Source: GCA-2718815 sp963578105
Lineage (GTDB): Bacteria; Planctomycetota; Planctomycetia; Pirellulales; Pirellulaceae
Length of the DNA stretch: 64,000 bases
Reading direction: 5' to 3'
Assembly (NCBI GenBank): GCA_963578105.1
Contig: CAUZBP010000002.1
Span: 96,154 to 160,153, forward strand
Positions 54,097 through 63,542 of this stretch are shown one piece after another. The stretch's first letter is position 1, and each line of letters opens with the position of its first letter. The notes beneath the pieces were generated by a model. The model ran no database searches and was not told the DNA's origin. It saw nothing but the letters and a program-made list of their open reading frames with translations. The position numbers and the translations under genes are program-made.

Positions 54097-55467
54097 ATGA
54101 CAGCCAACGAAACAGAACAATTACGTTCTTTGGCTCATCAACACTTGTGGATGCACAATGCCGATTGGTCGCAAATGGCCCTCGAGGGAGAACCATTGAT
54201 CATGGTTCAAGGGCAGGGGATGCGAGTCACCGATAGTGAAGGCAACTCCTGGATCGATGCCAATGCGGGCTATGCATCGGTCAATGTGGGGTACGGCCGA
54301 CAGGAAATTGCCGAGGCGGCCTACGAACAGATGCGGCAGATCTCCTATTTCCCACAGCGGTCTGCCAACCCGCCTACGATCCGCCTGGTCGCCAAACTCG
54401 CCCAGATCACTCCCGGCAGCTTATCTCGAACCTTTCTGTCCAGTGGCGGTTCGGAAGCCAATGAGACCGCGCTGAAAATTGCTCGAGCCTACCATCACCG
54501 GCGCGGGGAAAACAACCGTCACAAGATCATCAGCCGTCGTGGTTCTTATCACGGAGCGTCCGCTGGTGTCCTGTGGTTGGGATCCGCCGAAGGGACTGTG
54601 CTGAGCGACTACGATCCGCCTTATCCGGGGGTGCTGCACGCCCCGCAACCCAACAGTTACCGCTGTGAATACGAATCGTCAAATGCCTCGGAATGTGCCA
54701 CGAGATGTGCCACCGCCATCGAAGAGCTCATTCAGGCGCATGGCGCGGAAACCGTGGCGGCAGTCATTGCCGAGCCGGTCACCAGCGGGCCGGGTGCGAT
54801 TGTACCGGGCGACGAGTACTGGCCCCGGCTGCGCGAGATTTGCGACCGTTACGGCGTTTTGCTGATCGCTGACGAAGTTATCACGGGTTTCGGCCGCACC
54901 GGCAAGATGTTCGCTGTTGAACATTGGAACGTTGTGCCCGACCTCATCACGATGGCAAAGGGAATGTGCAGCACGTATCTACCGCTGGGAGCTACCATTG
55001 CGCGTCAAGAAATTGCGGATGAATTTACCGGTGAGGGCAGGTGTTTCCAACATGTGTTCACCGCTGCCGGACACCCCGTTTCTGCAGCCGCGGGGCTGAA
55101 GAATATTGAGATTATCGAACGCGAAAATCTGGTGGAAAATGCCAGGGAGGTGGGAGCTTATTTCCGGGGCCACTTACAGGCTCTGCAAGAAAAACACGCG
55201 ATGATTGGGGACGTACGTGGAATCGGCCTGATGCTTTCGATGGAACTGGTGGCAGACCGGAAGACCAAAGCACGCTTTCCCGTGGAACAGAAAATTCCGC
55301 AACGACTGATAGCTGCCTTTAAAAAACGTCGGCTCCTGCTCCGCTCCCATGGAAATGTAATTGTCAATCTGTCCCCGCCGCTTTGTATTACCCGTCAGGA
55401 CATCGATGAAATCGTCGCTTTGATCGACGAGTCACTGGCGGAAGTTGGCAGCGAGTTGGATTCTTGA
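54097..55467 (+). CDS. Class III (omega) PLP aminotransferase
   Basis: A 456-residue fold-I aminotransferase of the ornithine/omega-amino acid type. SSGGSEANETALKIAR binds the phosphate; LLIADEVITGFGRTGK holds the Asp (259) contacting the pyridine ring; TMAKGMCSTYLPLGA contains the Schiff-base Lys288. The N-terminus (LAHQHLWMH) is typical of beta-alanine:pyruvate or taurine-pyruvate-like members. ATG 54097 follows GCGGAG. It converges with the SAF-domain dehydrogenase at 55559. Likely deaminates an omega-amino acid or polyamine to an aldehyde or semialdehyde; the actual donor is unknown. Confidence 0.86.
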   Translation: MTANETEQLRSLAHQHLWMHNADWSQMALEGEPLIMVQGQGMRVTDSEGNSWIDANAGYASVNVGYGRQEIAEAAYEQMRQISYFPQRSANPPTIRLVAKLAQITPGSLSRTFLSSGGSEANETALKIARAYHHRRGENNRHKIISRRGSYHGASAGVLWLGSAEGTVLSDYDPPYPGVLHAPQPNSYRCEYESSNASECATRCATAIEELIQAHGAETVAAVIAEPVTSGPGAIVPGDEYWPRLREICDRYGVLLIADEVITGFGRTGKMFAVEHWNVVPDLITMAKGMCSTYLPLGATIARQEIADEFTGEGRCFQHVFTAAGHPVSAAAGLKNIEIIERENLVENAREVGAYFRGHLQALQEKHAMIGDVRGIGLMLSMELVADRKTKARFPVEQKIPQRLIAAFKKRRLLLRSHGNVIVNLSPPLCITRQDIDEIVALIDESLAEVGSELDS

Positions 55468-55558
55468 TGCTTGAACCATCGGATGAAGAAATATCCTCTT
55501 CCGGTGTGACCAGCTCAAGTCTTTGGACGGGATAGGTGAACGTCGGTAAGCATTCTGA

Positions 55559-56899
55559 TCAACCAGCGCCGGTCAGTGCTTCCTCTTGCAGCAGTCGATA
55601 TGGCAGGGAATCAGCCACATCCACGTTGTTGTAGGTAATCATGCCATCCTCGGGAATGTGCTCGGTGACCGTCGCTCCCTGCGTGATCCCCATCGGCACA
55701 AGCTGTTCCCGCTGTGCGGTGTCGGACCGGTCGATCAGGCCGTAGACGGTGAACCCTCCTTCGCCGTCCAGCACATCTCCCGGCACCAGCGGACGCTTGG
55801 CCGCCGCCACCACGTCAGCCGTTTTGGTGACTGCCGCACCACAAGTCTGACCCCAAACCATCATCCGTGCCACAGTGATCGGCATCTCGTGGCCGATGAA
55901 GTGCTGCGGCCGATAGATCATCGCATAATTACTTTTTCTACCGGTGATCATACCGATGATTTCGCCGTAGGATGCGAGCGAATCGACCGCGAATCCTGCC
56001 GGTGCGTCGATCACAGCGTATAATCCGCCACGTAGGTTCCGTTCCACCTCCGACTGGTCCGGCCGGATCGCACTGACGGCCTCCACGACTCCTTCCTGTT
56101 GCAAGATCCCGCCCTTCTCGGTTGAGCACAGCACGTCGGGGATTTCCCGCAGATCGGGGGAGGGGAAGTGCATGCCGCGCACGTCAGGCACCAATCCTGT
56201 GGCGTTGGAGAGGGCCGCCATTTCAATCGCGTGCTTGGTGCCGTCGAGAAAGGAGCCAAACATCTGGGCGTTGTAATCGTCGCCTGTAAATCCGTACTGC
56301 TCGGCCACATCATCCGGATTGTATTTTCGAAACGACGGTAGGAACCGGGTTCCTTTGCCCGCAGCTACCACGCGGAATCCCAGCGCCCGTGCCCAGTCCC
56401 ACAACTCGCAGGCTAGGGCGGGCTCGTCGCCGTAAGCCATGCTGTACATGACTCCGGCTGCATCTGCCTTTTGCTTCAACAAATGTCCTACCACAATATC
56501 CGCTTCCACGGTCACCATGACCACGTGTTTTTTCGCTTCGATTGCCCGGTAAGCGTGCATGGTGCCCACGTTGACATGGCCAGTGGCCTCGACCACCACG
56601 TCGATCTCGCTCTCCATCAAAGCATTTGCATCCGTAGTGACCGCGGGATGATCCTTGCGAATTGCGTCGTTGATGGCAGAGCTGGTTTCTACTTCAAGGA
56701 TGTGTTCAGCTTGAACCCCACCCAGGGTGAGGGCTTTGCGGGCGCGTGCCAGGTCCAGTTCTGCTAAGGCAGAGACTCTCATGCCCTGCATCTGACACGT
56801 CTGTGCGACGATCTGAGTGCCGAACGTGCCGGCGCCGATGACGCCCACCCGGATAGGACTTCCCTGGGATTCACGCGCACACAACTGTTCAAATAACAC
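55559..56899 (-). CDS. SAF-domain NAD(P)-dependent dehydrogenase (homoserine-dehydrogenase-like)
   Basis: A 446-residue enzyme. IRVGVIGAGTFGTQIVAQ is the NAD(P) Rossmann motif; EIDVVVEATGHVNVGTMHAYRAIEAKKHVVMVTVEAD corresponds to the homoserine-dehydrogenase-like hinge. The C-terminal 110 residues (RPLVPGDVLDGEGGFTVYGLID) match a SAF-type domain, as in altronate dehydratase and sialic acid synthase. Such SAF-dehydrogenases occur in polyol and sugar-acid catabolism. GTG 56899 is the preferred start because GGAGG lies nine bases upstream; the frame is open to 56956. It is read in the same direction as the next class IV aminotransferase. Confidence 0.78.
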   Translation of the reverse strand: MLFEQLCARESQGSPIRVGVIGAGTFGTQIVAQTCQMQGMRVSALAELDLARARKALTLGGVQAEHILEVETSSAINDAIRKDHPAVTTDANALMESEIDVVVEATGHVNVGTMHAYRAIEAKKHVVMVTVEADIVVGHLLKQKADAAGVMYSMAYGDEPALACELWDWARALGFRVVAAGKGTRFLPSFRKYNPDDVAEQYGFTGDDYNAQMFGSFLDGTKHAIEMAALSNATGLVPDVRGMHFPSPDLREIPDVLCSTEKGGILQQEGVVEAVSAIRPDQSEVERNLRGGLYAVIDAPAGFAVDSLASYGEIIGMITGRKSNYAMIYRPQHFIGHEMPITVARMMVWGQTCGAAVTKTADVVAAAKRPLVPGDVLDGEGGFTVYGLIDRSDTAQREQLVPMGITQGATVTEHIPEDGMITYNNVDVADSLPYRLLQEEALTGAG

Positions 56900-57182
56900 G
56901 ATGGTAGTCCTCCGTATTGGTTCTTCTGTGACAGTGCTGGCGCCCGCCACAGTCAACGATCATTGTCCCTCACATGTATATCATCCCACAGGTTTTCAAA
57001 ACAGACGGTCGGGGCAGATTTGTCGCCGGTTTCCCAGATGGGTTTGTATTTCCAGGACGCAACGGACGACGAATGCTTGGGAATGGGAGGGGCCTGGTCC
57101 GGTTTCATGAAAAAAGAGGGGGCGGGTTCGTGCGCGGGCGGGCATGGAAAGCGTTCCTCACCCGTGGCGCGCGTCGTGCGAT

Positions 57183-58100
57183 TCAAACCGTCGCTTCTGC
57201 CGTCTCACGGTAAATGTCCTTCTCCACAATTTCACTCCAGCGGTCGAGAATCTTCCGCCACATCGGGCCGGGGCGGCCATCTCCAATGGGTACGCCGTTG
57301 ATGCGCACGACCGGGCCGAGGCAGAAGGGAGTTGTCGGGATCCACGCCTCGTCAGCGTTGACGATGTCGTAGGTCTGGATGTCCGCTTCGACGAAGGGAA
57401 TGTCCATTTCGGCGCAGATTTCCGCGAGTACCGTCAGGCTGATTCCCCACAGAATGTTTTTGCGATGGGGCGACACTACCTGCCCGTCACGGAAAATTAC
57501 AAAATTGGAACCGCCTGTTTCTGTGACGTTTCCGTCAATATCTAAAAACAGGGGCATGGCACTCTTGTCAACGGCTTGTACTTCCCGTTCGCCAATCCAC
57601 ATGTGCAGGCGGTTGCGGTTTTTGATTTTAGAAGAAAGGCATTGAGGTGGCCAATGGCGAGGGGCAGGTGTGACACAATGGACACCGTGCAGGAAGGTGT
57701 TGCGCCACAGGTGAAACTGCATCGGAAAGGTATGCTGGACATAGGTCGGTGTTAGTTGACTTGGCACGCCGGAGGCTCCGGCATACACCGTGTTCTCTCC
57801 TGCAGTCATGTAATAAATTAGTCCCAGTTCCACTCCAGGTAACAAGCGAGAATTTTCTGCGAGGAGTTTTTCCGAGATGTCAATACTTTCCTGTAAATCG
57901 ACCGGTGGATCGATCCTCGCATATTTGCAGGACCGGTAAAATCGCTGGACATGATCTTCCATTCGATAAGGACGTTGATGGAAAGTACGCAGAAAATCGG
58001 TGACGGCTGCTCCGAGAACGATGCCCAAATCATAGATCGGGAGAACACATTCTGACGCGGGGACAAACTTGCCTTTCAAGTAGGCAATGGGTTCCTGCAT
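57183..58100 (-). CDS. Class IV PLP aminotransferase (BCAT / D-amino-acid transaminase-like)
   Basis: A 305-residue fold-IV PLP enzyme. The Schiff-base Lys is K160 (KIKNRNRL, aligning with IKSLNLL), and VTETGGSNFVIF (E194) is the class IV signature that holds the cofactor. The N-terminal motif LKGKFVPASECVLPIYDLGIVLGAAV is close to branched-chain and D-alanine transaminases. An unusually polar loop 140-160 (HCVTPAPRHWPP) replaces the usual BCAT sequence, so specificity may differ; ADC lyase is less likely. Start ATG 58100 follows GAAGGT. It lies 57 bp after the 2OG oxygenase gene on the same strand, with the SAF dehydrogenase further downstream, suggesting a co-transcribed unit. Confidence 0.83.
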   Translation of the reverse strand: MQEPIAYLKGKFVPASECVLPIYDLGIVLGAAVTDFLRTFHQRPYRMEDHVQRFYRSCKYARIDPPVDLQESIDISEKLLAENSRLLPGVELGLIYYMTAGENTVYAGASGVPSQLTPTYVQHTFPMQFHLWRNTFLHGVHCVTPAPRHWPPQCLSSKIKNRNRLHMWIGEREVQAVDKSAMPLFLDIDGNVTETGGSNFVIFRDGQVVSPHRKNILWGISLTVLAEICAEMDIPFVEADIQTYDIVNADEAWIPTTPFCLGPVVRINGVPIGDGRPGPMWRKILDRWSEIVEKDIYRETAEATV

Positions 58101-58157
58101 GGTTTACCTTCGAAAACGTTAGTCTGTGAGTTGGCGATTGCCAGTGAATGGGGGAAC

Positions 58158-58724
58158 TCAAACGGGTTGAAACTGGGCATCGACATGATCGCCCAAATCA
58201 AAAGTACCGGGTTTGGAATCCCAGACGTTGGCCAAAAACGCGTGGCGAAGTCCAGCATGCACCGGTGAAACACGATGTAGCAGGCTGGGATCAAAGAAGA
58301 TTACCCGATTTTTTTGCGGACGAATTCGCTCCAGATTTTCCAGTGCAATGAGGGACATGTTTTGGGCACCACTGATTTCCAGGAATCCGCCCGATAAATC
58401 TTCGGCATGCATATAATAAATGTGCCCGACCTTCGGCGAGATCACTCTGCCGCTGGCAGCTCGAATTTTTTCGTCACAATCCCGGTGCCATCCGACTCCA
58501 CCAGTGGCTTGGTTGACGTTGTTCCAGTACTCGAATCCGGCTACCGTTTCCGGTAGGTCCTGGTCGCTCCAGAGTAGCTGAATTAGCTCTTCAAAAGCAT
58601 TTCGTGGGTCGCTGCGCCACCAACCATCCCACCAGTTGTACGTCCCGAGCTGTGTGAGGGCTTCCGGGTCGGACGCTGCCCGTAGCAACTTCTGGTCTTT
58701 TACGATGTTGTCATTAATTCGCAT
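58158..58724 (-). CDS. Prolyl-4-hydroxylase-like 2OG-Fe(II) oxygenase
   Basis: A 188-residue double-stranded beta-helix oxygenase. WHRDCDEK gives the iron ligands H80 and D82, LLHRVSP the distal H150, and the R160 downstream (GLRHAF) would bind 2-oxoglutarate, ten residues after the His as in the P4H group. No signal peptide. ATG 58724 follows GGAGA. Such enzymes hydroxylate amino acids, peptides or secondary metabolites; lying next to a class IV aminotransferase, a free or tethered amino acid is a reasonable but unproven substrate. Confidence 0.78.
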   Translation of the reverse strand: MRINDNIVKDQKLLRAASDPEALTQLGTYNWWDGWWRSDPRNAFEELIQLLWSDQDLPETVAGFEYWNNVNQATGGVGWHRDCDEKIRAASGRVISPKVGHIYYMHAEDLSGGFLEISGAQNMSLIALENLERIRPQKNRVIFFDPSLLHRVSPVHAGLRHAFLANVWDSKPGTFDLGDHVDAQFQPV

Positions 58725-58797
58725 ACGCTGTTCTCCAGGAATCAGGGCAGCGGGTTTCAACAGACGAAACCCGCTGGTGCATTATGTTATTCTTTTT

Positions 58798-60108
58798 CTA
58801 CACGTATCGCACCGTACCCGGTCGAGCGAGTTTGCGGAAAATAACAGGAGTGTTCCAGCCGTCGGTGATCGCGGGGACGAGTGTGTCCTGAGAGTTTATT
58901 GCCATTTCCCAGGTGATTTTTTCACCCGTGTAGGCTGCCAGACGCCCCATGATGGCCATCATGGTGCTGTTGGCCATGCGATCACCGTGATTGATGGGGT
59001 TTCCCGAACGAATCGAGGCAAAGAGTGCGTCGTGTTCGGCCTGATACATACTATTAACCGATCCGTCGTACTTCCAGACACGCTCGTCCGCAAGATCGCT
59101 AATCTGGCTGTGGCGCGTGAGTGACCCGTTACCTTTGGTACCCAGGACGTAGAGTTGATTTTCTCCGTAGCAGCCGTCAATCTGTCGATGAACCACAAAG
59201 CCACGGGCTCCGTTGTCCCACAGGTAGTTCACCTCCACGTGGTCGAAGATATTTCCACCAGCAGATGGGATCTGTCGCCCACCTACGGCAGTACAACTGG
59301 CAGGTACTTTGTCCCCGTAGGCCCAGGAAACCCAATCGACAGTGTGGCAAGCCTGTTCCACCAGTCCGTCCCCTGAAAGCCAAGTGAAGTTATACCAATT
59401 ATGAACCATCCATTCGAGATCTGACATTCCATCCGGCCGGGATTCCGCGGGGAGCATTTTCTTGACCGGAGTGGTGTAGTAGGTGCCATAGACAGATCGC
59501 ACGTCCCCGATGGATCCATCGTGAATTTTTTCAAACAGCGCTCTCTTCGGGTTGCTGTACCGCCAACAGAAACCGGACACAACCGACAATCCCTTGTCCT
59601 TCGAGAGCTGGACAGATTGTATGACGGAACGGACTCCCGCACTGTCGGTCGCCACCGGTTTTTCCGCAAAGACGTGTTTTCCTGCCTCAACCGCAGCAGC
59701 CAAATGTGTGGGTCGAAACCCGGGCGGGGTACAGAGCAGAACCACATCGACGGTATCGATGACATGTTGATACGAATCCAAACCGACAAATTGATGACTC
59801 GGGTCAACGTCAACCCGGGAGACGATTTCTTCCTGTTTGCGGAGTGTTTTTAGCGAGCCGTCAATTTTTTCCTGGAAAGCGTCAGCAACCGCGACCAGTT
59901 TTGTATGTGGATCTGCTCGCAGCGCTTGTAACGCTGCACCCGTGCCACGACCACCACAACCGACGAGCCCTACTTTTAACCAGTCACTGCCGGCCGCATG
60001 AGCCTTCGATGAGAGGTTGGCCAGACTGCCAGTGAGTGTCGTCCCTGCCACGGTGGCTGTACTGTTTTTTAGAAATTGGCGACGCGAGTTGCCCGGCTTG
60101 CGATTCAT
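58798..60108 (-). CDS. Tat-exported Gfo/Idh/MocA oxidoreductase
   Basis: A 436-residue periplasmic oxidoreductase with a Tat leader (SRRQFLK, residues 8-14). LKVGLVGCGGRGTGAALQAL is a proper GxGxxG-like Rossmann motif and HVFAEKPVAT (EKP at 149-151) is intact, unlike the two other exported family members in this window. The C-terminal domain carries HNWYNFTWLSGDGLVEQACHTVDW, with the conserved His. It should bind NAD(P) tightly and interconvert a sugar or polyol; in planctomycetes such proteins feed DUF1080 3-keto hydrolases. Start ATG 60108 follows AAGGAGACG. Confidence 0.88.
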   Translation of the reverse strand: MNRKPGNSRRQFLKNSTATVAGTTLTGSLANLSSKAHAAGSDWLKVGLVGCGGRGTGAALQALRADPHTKLVAVADAFQEKIDGSLKTLRKQEEIVSRVDVDPSHQFVGLDSYQHVIDTVDVVLLCTPPGFRPTHLAAAVEAGKHVFAEKPVATDSAGVRSVIQSVQLSKDKGLSVVSGFCWRYSNPKRALFEKIHDGSIGDVRSVYGTYYTTPVKKMLPAESRPDGMSDLEWMVHNWYNFTWLSGDGLVEQACHTVDWVSWAYGDKVPASCTAVGGRQIPSAGGNIFDHVEVNYLWDNGARGFVVHRQIDGCYGENQLYVLGTKGNGSLTRHSQISDLADERVWKYDGSVNSMYQAEHDALFASIRSGNPINHGDRMANSTMMAIMGRLAAYTGEKITWEMAINSQDTLVPAITDGWNTPVIFRKLARPGTVRYV

Positions 60109-60885
60109 TGTCTCGTCTCCTTGGAGCCTTCACACTGTTCTGCTATCGGTTTCAGGAACTCGAATCCATGTCGGAGCAGGGCATGTGTGCTTCTCCAACG
60201 ACCGAACTAAGCGGCCACGTTTCGATGAAACTGCCCACAAAAAAATGACCTTCCCGACGACCACCGCGGAGGACGGGTCGTACTTGATGGAACCGGTAGG
60301 GAGCGAGACTTCCATCTCGGCGACGGATCCAGTACCAGCAACCAACCTCCAAGTTACAACGATCCACTTGTCTTGATGAGTGCTTTCCAGTCGAAATCGG
60401 TATGCTTCCATTTTAAATTTCCGGTGTGGCCAAGACAACCCGAACCTTGCGGTATTGAGGAGACTGTCAGGCCATGTACCCTTAAAGTGCTCGTCCGCTG
60501 CCCGGTCGGCCTGGGGGGACGTTTTCAGCCGGACTTTTGTCGTGGTGGCCGGTGGTCCTACACGGGAAATAAAAGTGGGCAACTTTTTTGTGGTCCCAGG
60601 CCGTTTTCACTGCCTGGGACGAGCGAAGGCGCACGAAGAGAGGGGAAGCAGGTGTGGTTTGAAACAGTTGACGTGCCGTGGTATGTTCGCAGGGAGTTAA
60701 ACCTAAAAACTGAACCGTGCGCCACGACTGTCTGATTCGTTTGAAAATCTTGCTGTCGACGTTTTTGGTGAATTCTTTCCGCTGTTGAAAAGGCCGGGAA
60801 TTGTTCCAGCGAGTTAAGCAAGGTAGCAGGACATTTTGAAGGACTCACCGTAGGCAACCATTTTCCTGCTTCCATCGCTCCTGCT
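60109..60885. other. Long intergenic region with a hairpin and a doubtful minus-strand frame
   Basis: 777 bp between divergent genes. A 150-codon open frame (60130-60582, minus) sits directly upstream of the oxidoreductase gene; its peptide contains a strand-rich segment (KWIVVTWRLVAGTG) but no family is recognised and no good ribosome site is seen, so it is not called as a gene. A strong hairpin lies at 60593-60620. Confidence 0.4.
60593..60620. promoter_or_regulatory. Nine-base-pair inverted repeat
   Basis: GTCCCAGGC and GCCTGGGAC are perfect complements separated by ten bases. It lies in the divergent region, about 265 bp before the MFS ATG and next to a T-run (60584-60589). It could be an operator or a terminator stem for a transcript coming from either side. 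Confidence 0.4.
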
Positions 60886-62148
60886 ATGACACAAGTTGCT
60901 GCGTCAATTGAAAACAAATCGGTGGGAGTTGTATCTTCCTGGGCGTTACCTCTGGCCGCCATTCTGGGCTGCCATGTGTGGGTGGATCTGTGTGCCGCGG
61001 TACTGCCATCGACATTGGGAGTTGTGGAAGCGATCTACGATTTGTCGGCACAGGAGTCGGCCTGGCTGCTGGGTGCAGGGTCAGTCGCCGCGGGACTGTC
61101 TCAGCCGCTTTCTGCTTTGATTGGCGATCGATTTCGGACCTATGCGCTGGGTGTCACCGGATGTGTGCTGGCAGCGATAGGGATTGGGGCGATCGGTTGG
61201 GTCGGGCATGCAGCGTCCCTGTGGACCGTTTACATTGTAGGCGCGGTTGGTATCGGATTGTTTCATCCCGCCGCTGTTTCCGCGGCGGCACAATTGAGAG
61301 AAGAAAGGCGAACGATATCAGTTGCGTTCTTTTTCGTTGCGGGGATGAGCGGTGGTGTCCTCGGTGCGTTCCTGGTGCCCAGGTGGGTTTCGGCCAGTGG
61401 TGGTGTGAATTTTCTTCCCTGGTTGATCATTCCGGGGTGCCTGCTAGCAGCGTTGTTTCTTTGGGCGGTATCGCGGGTACGGCACCGTGGTGCACTGGCC
61501 GTTGTAAAACGGCTGCCAGTACACGACATCGGGACCCGCTGGCTGGTTGTGATGCTGGTCTACATGGCCACCGTGATCCGATTCATGGCCCAGTTGGCTT
61601 TGGCCTATGTCTTCGTGAGATGGGTCCAGGGTGAAATCCAACTGCAGCATCCGAGTTGGACGACAGAGAAGCTGGCCATCTTTTCCGCTCCGCGGGTGGG
61701 CAGTCTGAATGCCTGTGTCATGGCCGGAGCCGCGACGGGCGGCTTGTGTGCCGGCTTCCTGGTCCAGCCCGGGCGCGAAAAATGGCCGCTTGTCGTGCTG
61801 CCGTGCGCCTTGTCGCCACTGGCTGCGAGTTTGGCGTTTCTCCCGGTCGAGTGGAGCTACGTTATCTGTTTTTTCGTGGGTGTGGGCATGTTCTCCATGG
61901 TCCCTGTCGGCATTGCCTTAGCGCAGCGGATGCTGCCCCATCGTACACACCTGGCATCGGCGATTGTTTTGGGTGGTACCTGGGTACCTGCGATGTGTGG
62001 TCCGCGATTGGCCGAATGGAGCTTGGGAGCACTGGGCCAGACACAGACGTTCATCTTGATTGGAGTTGCGCTGTTTGTTTCAGGGACTTTAGTTCTTCCA
62101 CTGCGCTCGTCCTTTTTAATGCAAACGACCCATCAAGGGCGGAAATGA
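60886..62148 (+). CDS. MFS transporter (fosmidomycin-resistance-like group)
   Basis: A 420-residue protein with twelve membrane helices. The A-type loop GDRFRTYALGVTG follows TM2, GIGLFHPAAVSAAAQL is the hallmark TM4 stretch (H-P-A-A) of the Fsr/YfkF-like MFS group, and GMFSMVPVGIALAQRMLPH corresponds to the TM10 region. The central loop is short. It would be a proton-coupled exporter or importer of a small organic compound. It has a short gap (53 bp) before the PQQ-like propeller gene, so both may be read together. Substrate unknown. Confidence 0.8.
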   Translation: MTQVAASIENKSVGVVSSWALPLAAILGCHVWVDLCAAVLPSTLGVVEAIYDLSAQESAWLLGAGSVAAGLSQPLSALIGDRFRTYALGVTGCVLAAIGIGAIGWVGHAASLWTVYIVGAVGIGLFHPAAVSAAAQLREERRTISVAFFFVAGMSGGVLGAFLVPRWVSASGGVNFLPWLIIPGCLLAALFLWAVSRVRHRGALAVVKRLPVHDIGTRWLVVMLVYMATVIRFMAQLALAYVFVRWVQGEIQLQHPSWTTEKLAIFSAPRVGSLNACVMAGAATGGLCAGFLVQPGREKWPLVVLPCALSPLAASLAFLPVEWSYVICFFVGVGMFSMVPVGIALAQRMLPHRTHLASAIVLGGTWVPAMCGPRLAEWSLGALGQTQTFILIGVALFVSGTLVLPLRSSFLMQTTHQGRK

Positions 62149-62201
62149 ATAGTTAATCATTTTGTGATTCTTTCAAAAACCTTTGCTGTCGAGGTGTCAG
62201 A

Positions 62202-63479
62202 ATGTTGAGTCCACTGGTTGCGGCGCAATGCTTAAGTTTTCTGCTGATGGTCAATGGCCAGAGTATGGATAGCTGGCCCGAATATCGAGGCTCCACGCAG
62301 AATGGTCATGCACCACATGCAGATGTACCGCTGGTGTGGTCCGCATCGAAAAACGTCCGTTGGAAGACGCCTATCCACGACAAAGGTTGGTCGACTCCCG
62401 TGATTTTCGGGAACCAGATCTGGATGACGACCGCCCGCGAAGATGGCAGGCAGATGTATGCCGTGTGTGTTGATCGCCAGGACGGCAAGATATTACTTGA
62501 CAAAAAGATATTTGATGTCGAACATCCGCGCCCGCTTGGCAACGACCTGAATGGTTATGCTTCGCCCTCACCGGTGATTGAAGAGGGGCGGGTGTACGTT
62601 CATTTTGGCAGTTACGGGACGGCCTGCCTCGACACACAGACCGGTCAAGTGTTATGGCAGCGGCGTGATTTGCCATGCAATCATTTTCGAGGCCCCGCTT
62701 CGTCGCCGGTTCTGTTTGAAGACATGTTGATTTTCCACATGGACGGCAGCGATTATCATTACATTGTGGCACTCAACAAGATGTCGGGAGAGACCGTTTG
62801 GAGGACGGAGCGTTCGACGGACTACGGAGATCTCGGAGAGGATGGGAAGCCAAAGGCTGATGGAGATCGCCGCAAAGCTTACAACACACCTCTGGTCATT
62901 CGTGTCGATGGACAACTCCAGTTAATGAGTCCAAGCGCCAAAGCTTTTTACTCTTATCATCCCCGTACAGGTAAAGAGATCTGGCAGTGTCGGCATGCCG
63001 GGCACTCGACGGCTGGCCGAACGCTGTTCGATGGAGAACTTGTGTACATGAACAGCGGTTCCGGTGCATCTCCTACACTCTATGCCATTGATCCGCGAGG
63101 TCGCGGTGATATCACCGCGACTCGCGTGCGCTGGCAAATCGATCGGTTTGTGGCCAAGCACAGTTCGCCGGTACTGATCGACGGTTTGATCTATCGTTGC
63201 AGCAACGACGGGATTGTGTCCTGTGTCGATACCCAGCTTGCTGAAATGATCTGGCACAAGCGAATCGGAGGAGAATTCTCTGCGTCGATCCTCTACGTCC
63301 CGGGACGCATTTATCTATTTGACCAAGCGGGTGAGACTCGAGTCATTGCCGCCGGCCGGAAATACAAGGAACTGGCTCGTAATCAACTCAGTGCTGGTTT
63401 CATGGCCTCCCCTGTCGCCCTGGGTAAGGCGCTCTATCTGCGTACGAAAACGCACCTGTACCGTATCGAGGAACCATGA
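62202..63479 (+). CDS. Secreted PQQ-like beta-propeller protein
   Basis: A 425-residue eight-blade type WD/PQQ propeller. A hydrophobic N-terminus (VAAQCLSFLLMVNG) acts as signal peptide. DSWPEYRGSTQNGHA is the typical start of planctomycete PQQ-like proteins, followed by repeated blades with AxDxxTGxxxW motifs: ALNKMSGETVWR, SYHPRTGKEIWQC, CVDTQLAEMIWHKR. No methanol-dehydrogenase catalytic motifs or cytochrome CxxCH are visible, so it is a structural or binding propeller rather than a quinoprotein dehydrogenase. ATG 62202 follows GAGGTG. Confidence 0.83.
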   Translation: MLSPLVAAQCLSFLLMVNGQSMDSWPEYRGSTQNGHAPHADVPLVWSASKNVRWKTPIHDKGWSTPVIFGNQIWMTTAREDGRQMYAVCVDRQDGKILLDKKIFDVEHPRPLGNDLNGYASPSPVIEEGRVYVHFGSYGTACLDTQTGQVLWQRRDLPCNHFRGPASSPVLFEDMLIFHMDGSDYHYIVALNKMSGETVWRTERSTDYGDLGEDGKPKADGDRRKAYNTPLVIRVDGQLQLMSPSAKAFYSYHPRTGKEIWQCRHAGHSTAGRTLFDGELVYMNSGSGASPTLYAIDPRGRGDITATRVRWQIDRFVAKHSSPVLIDGLIYRCSNDGIVSCVDTQLAEMIWHKRIGGEFSASILYVPGRIYLFDQAGETRVIAAGRKYKELARNQLSAGFMASPVALGKALYLRTKTHLYRIEEP

Positions 63480-63542
63480 TTCACGTTCTGATCCAGCGGG
63501 TGTCGCTCCTACACAACGCTGCAGTTTTCATGAGAGACCGCT

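Noticed and set aside
60130..60582. Minus-strand 150-codon frame upstream of the oxidoreductase
   Set aside because: No family, no good start signal, and two other frames in the same place look equally protein-like.
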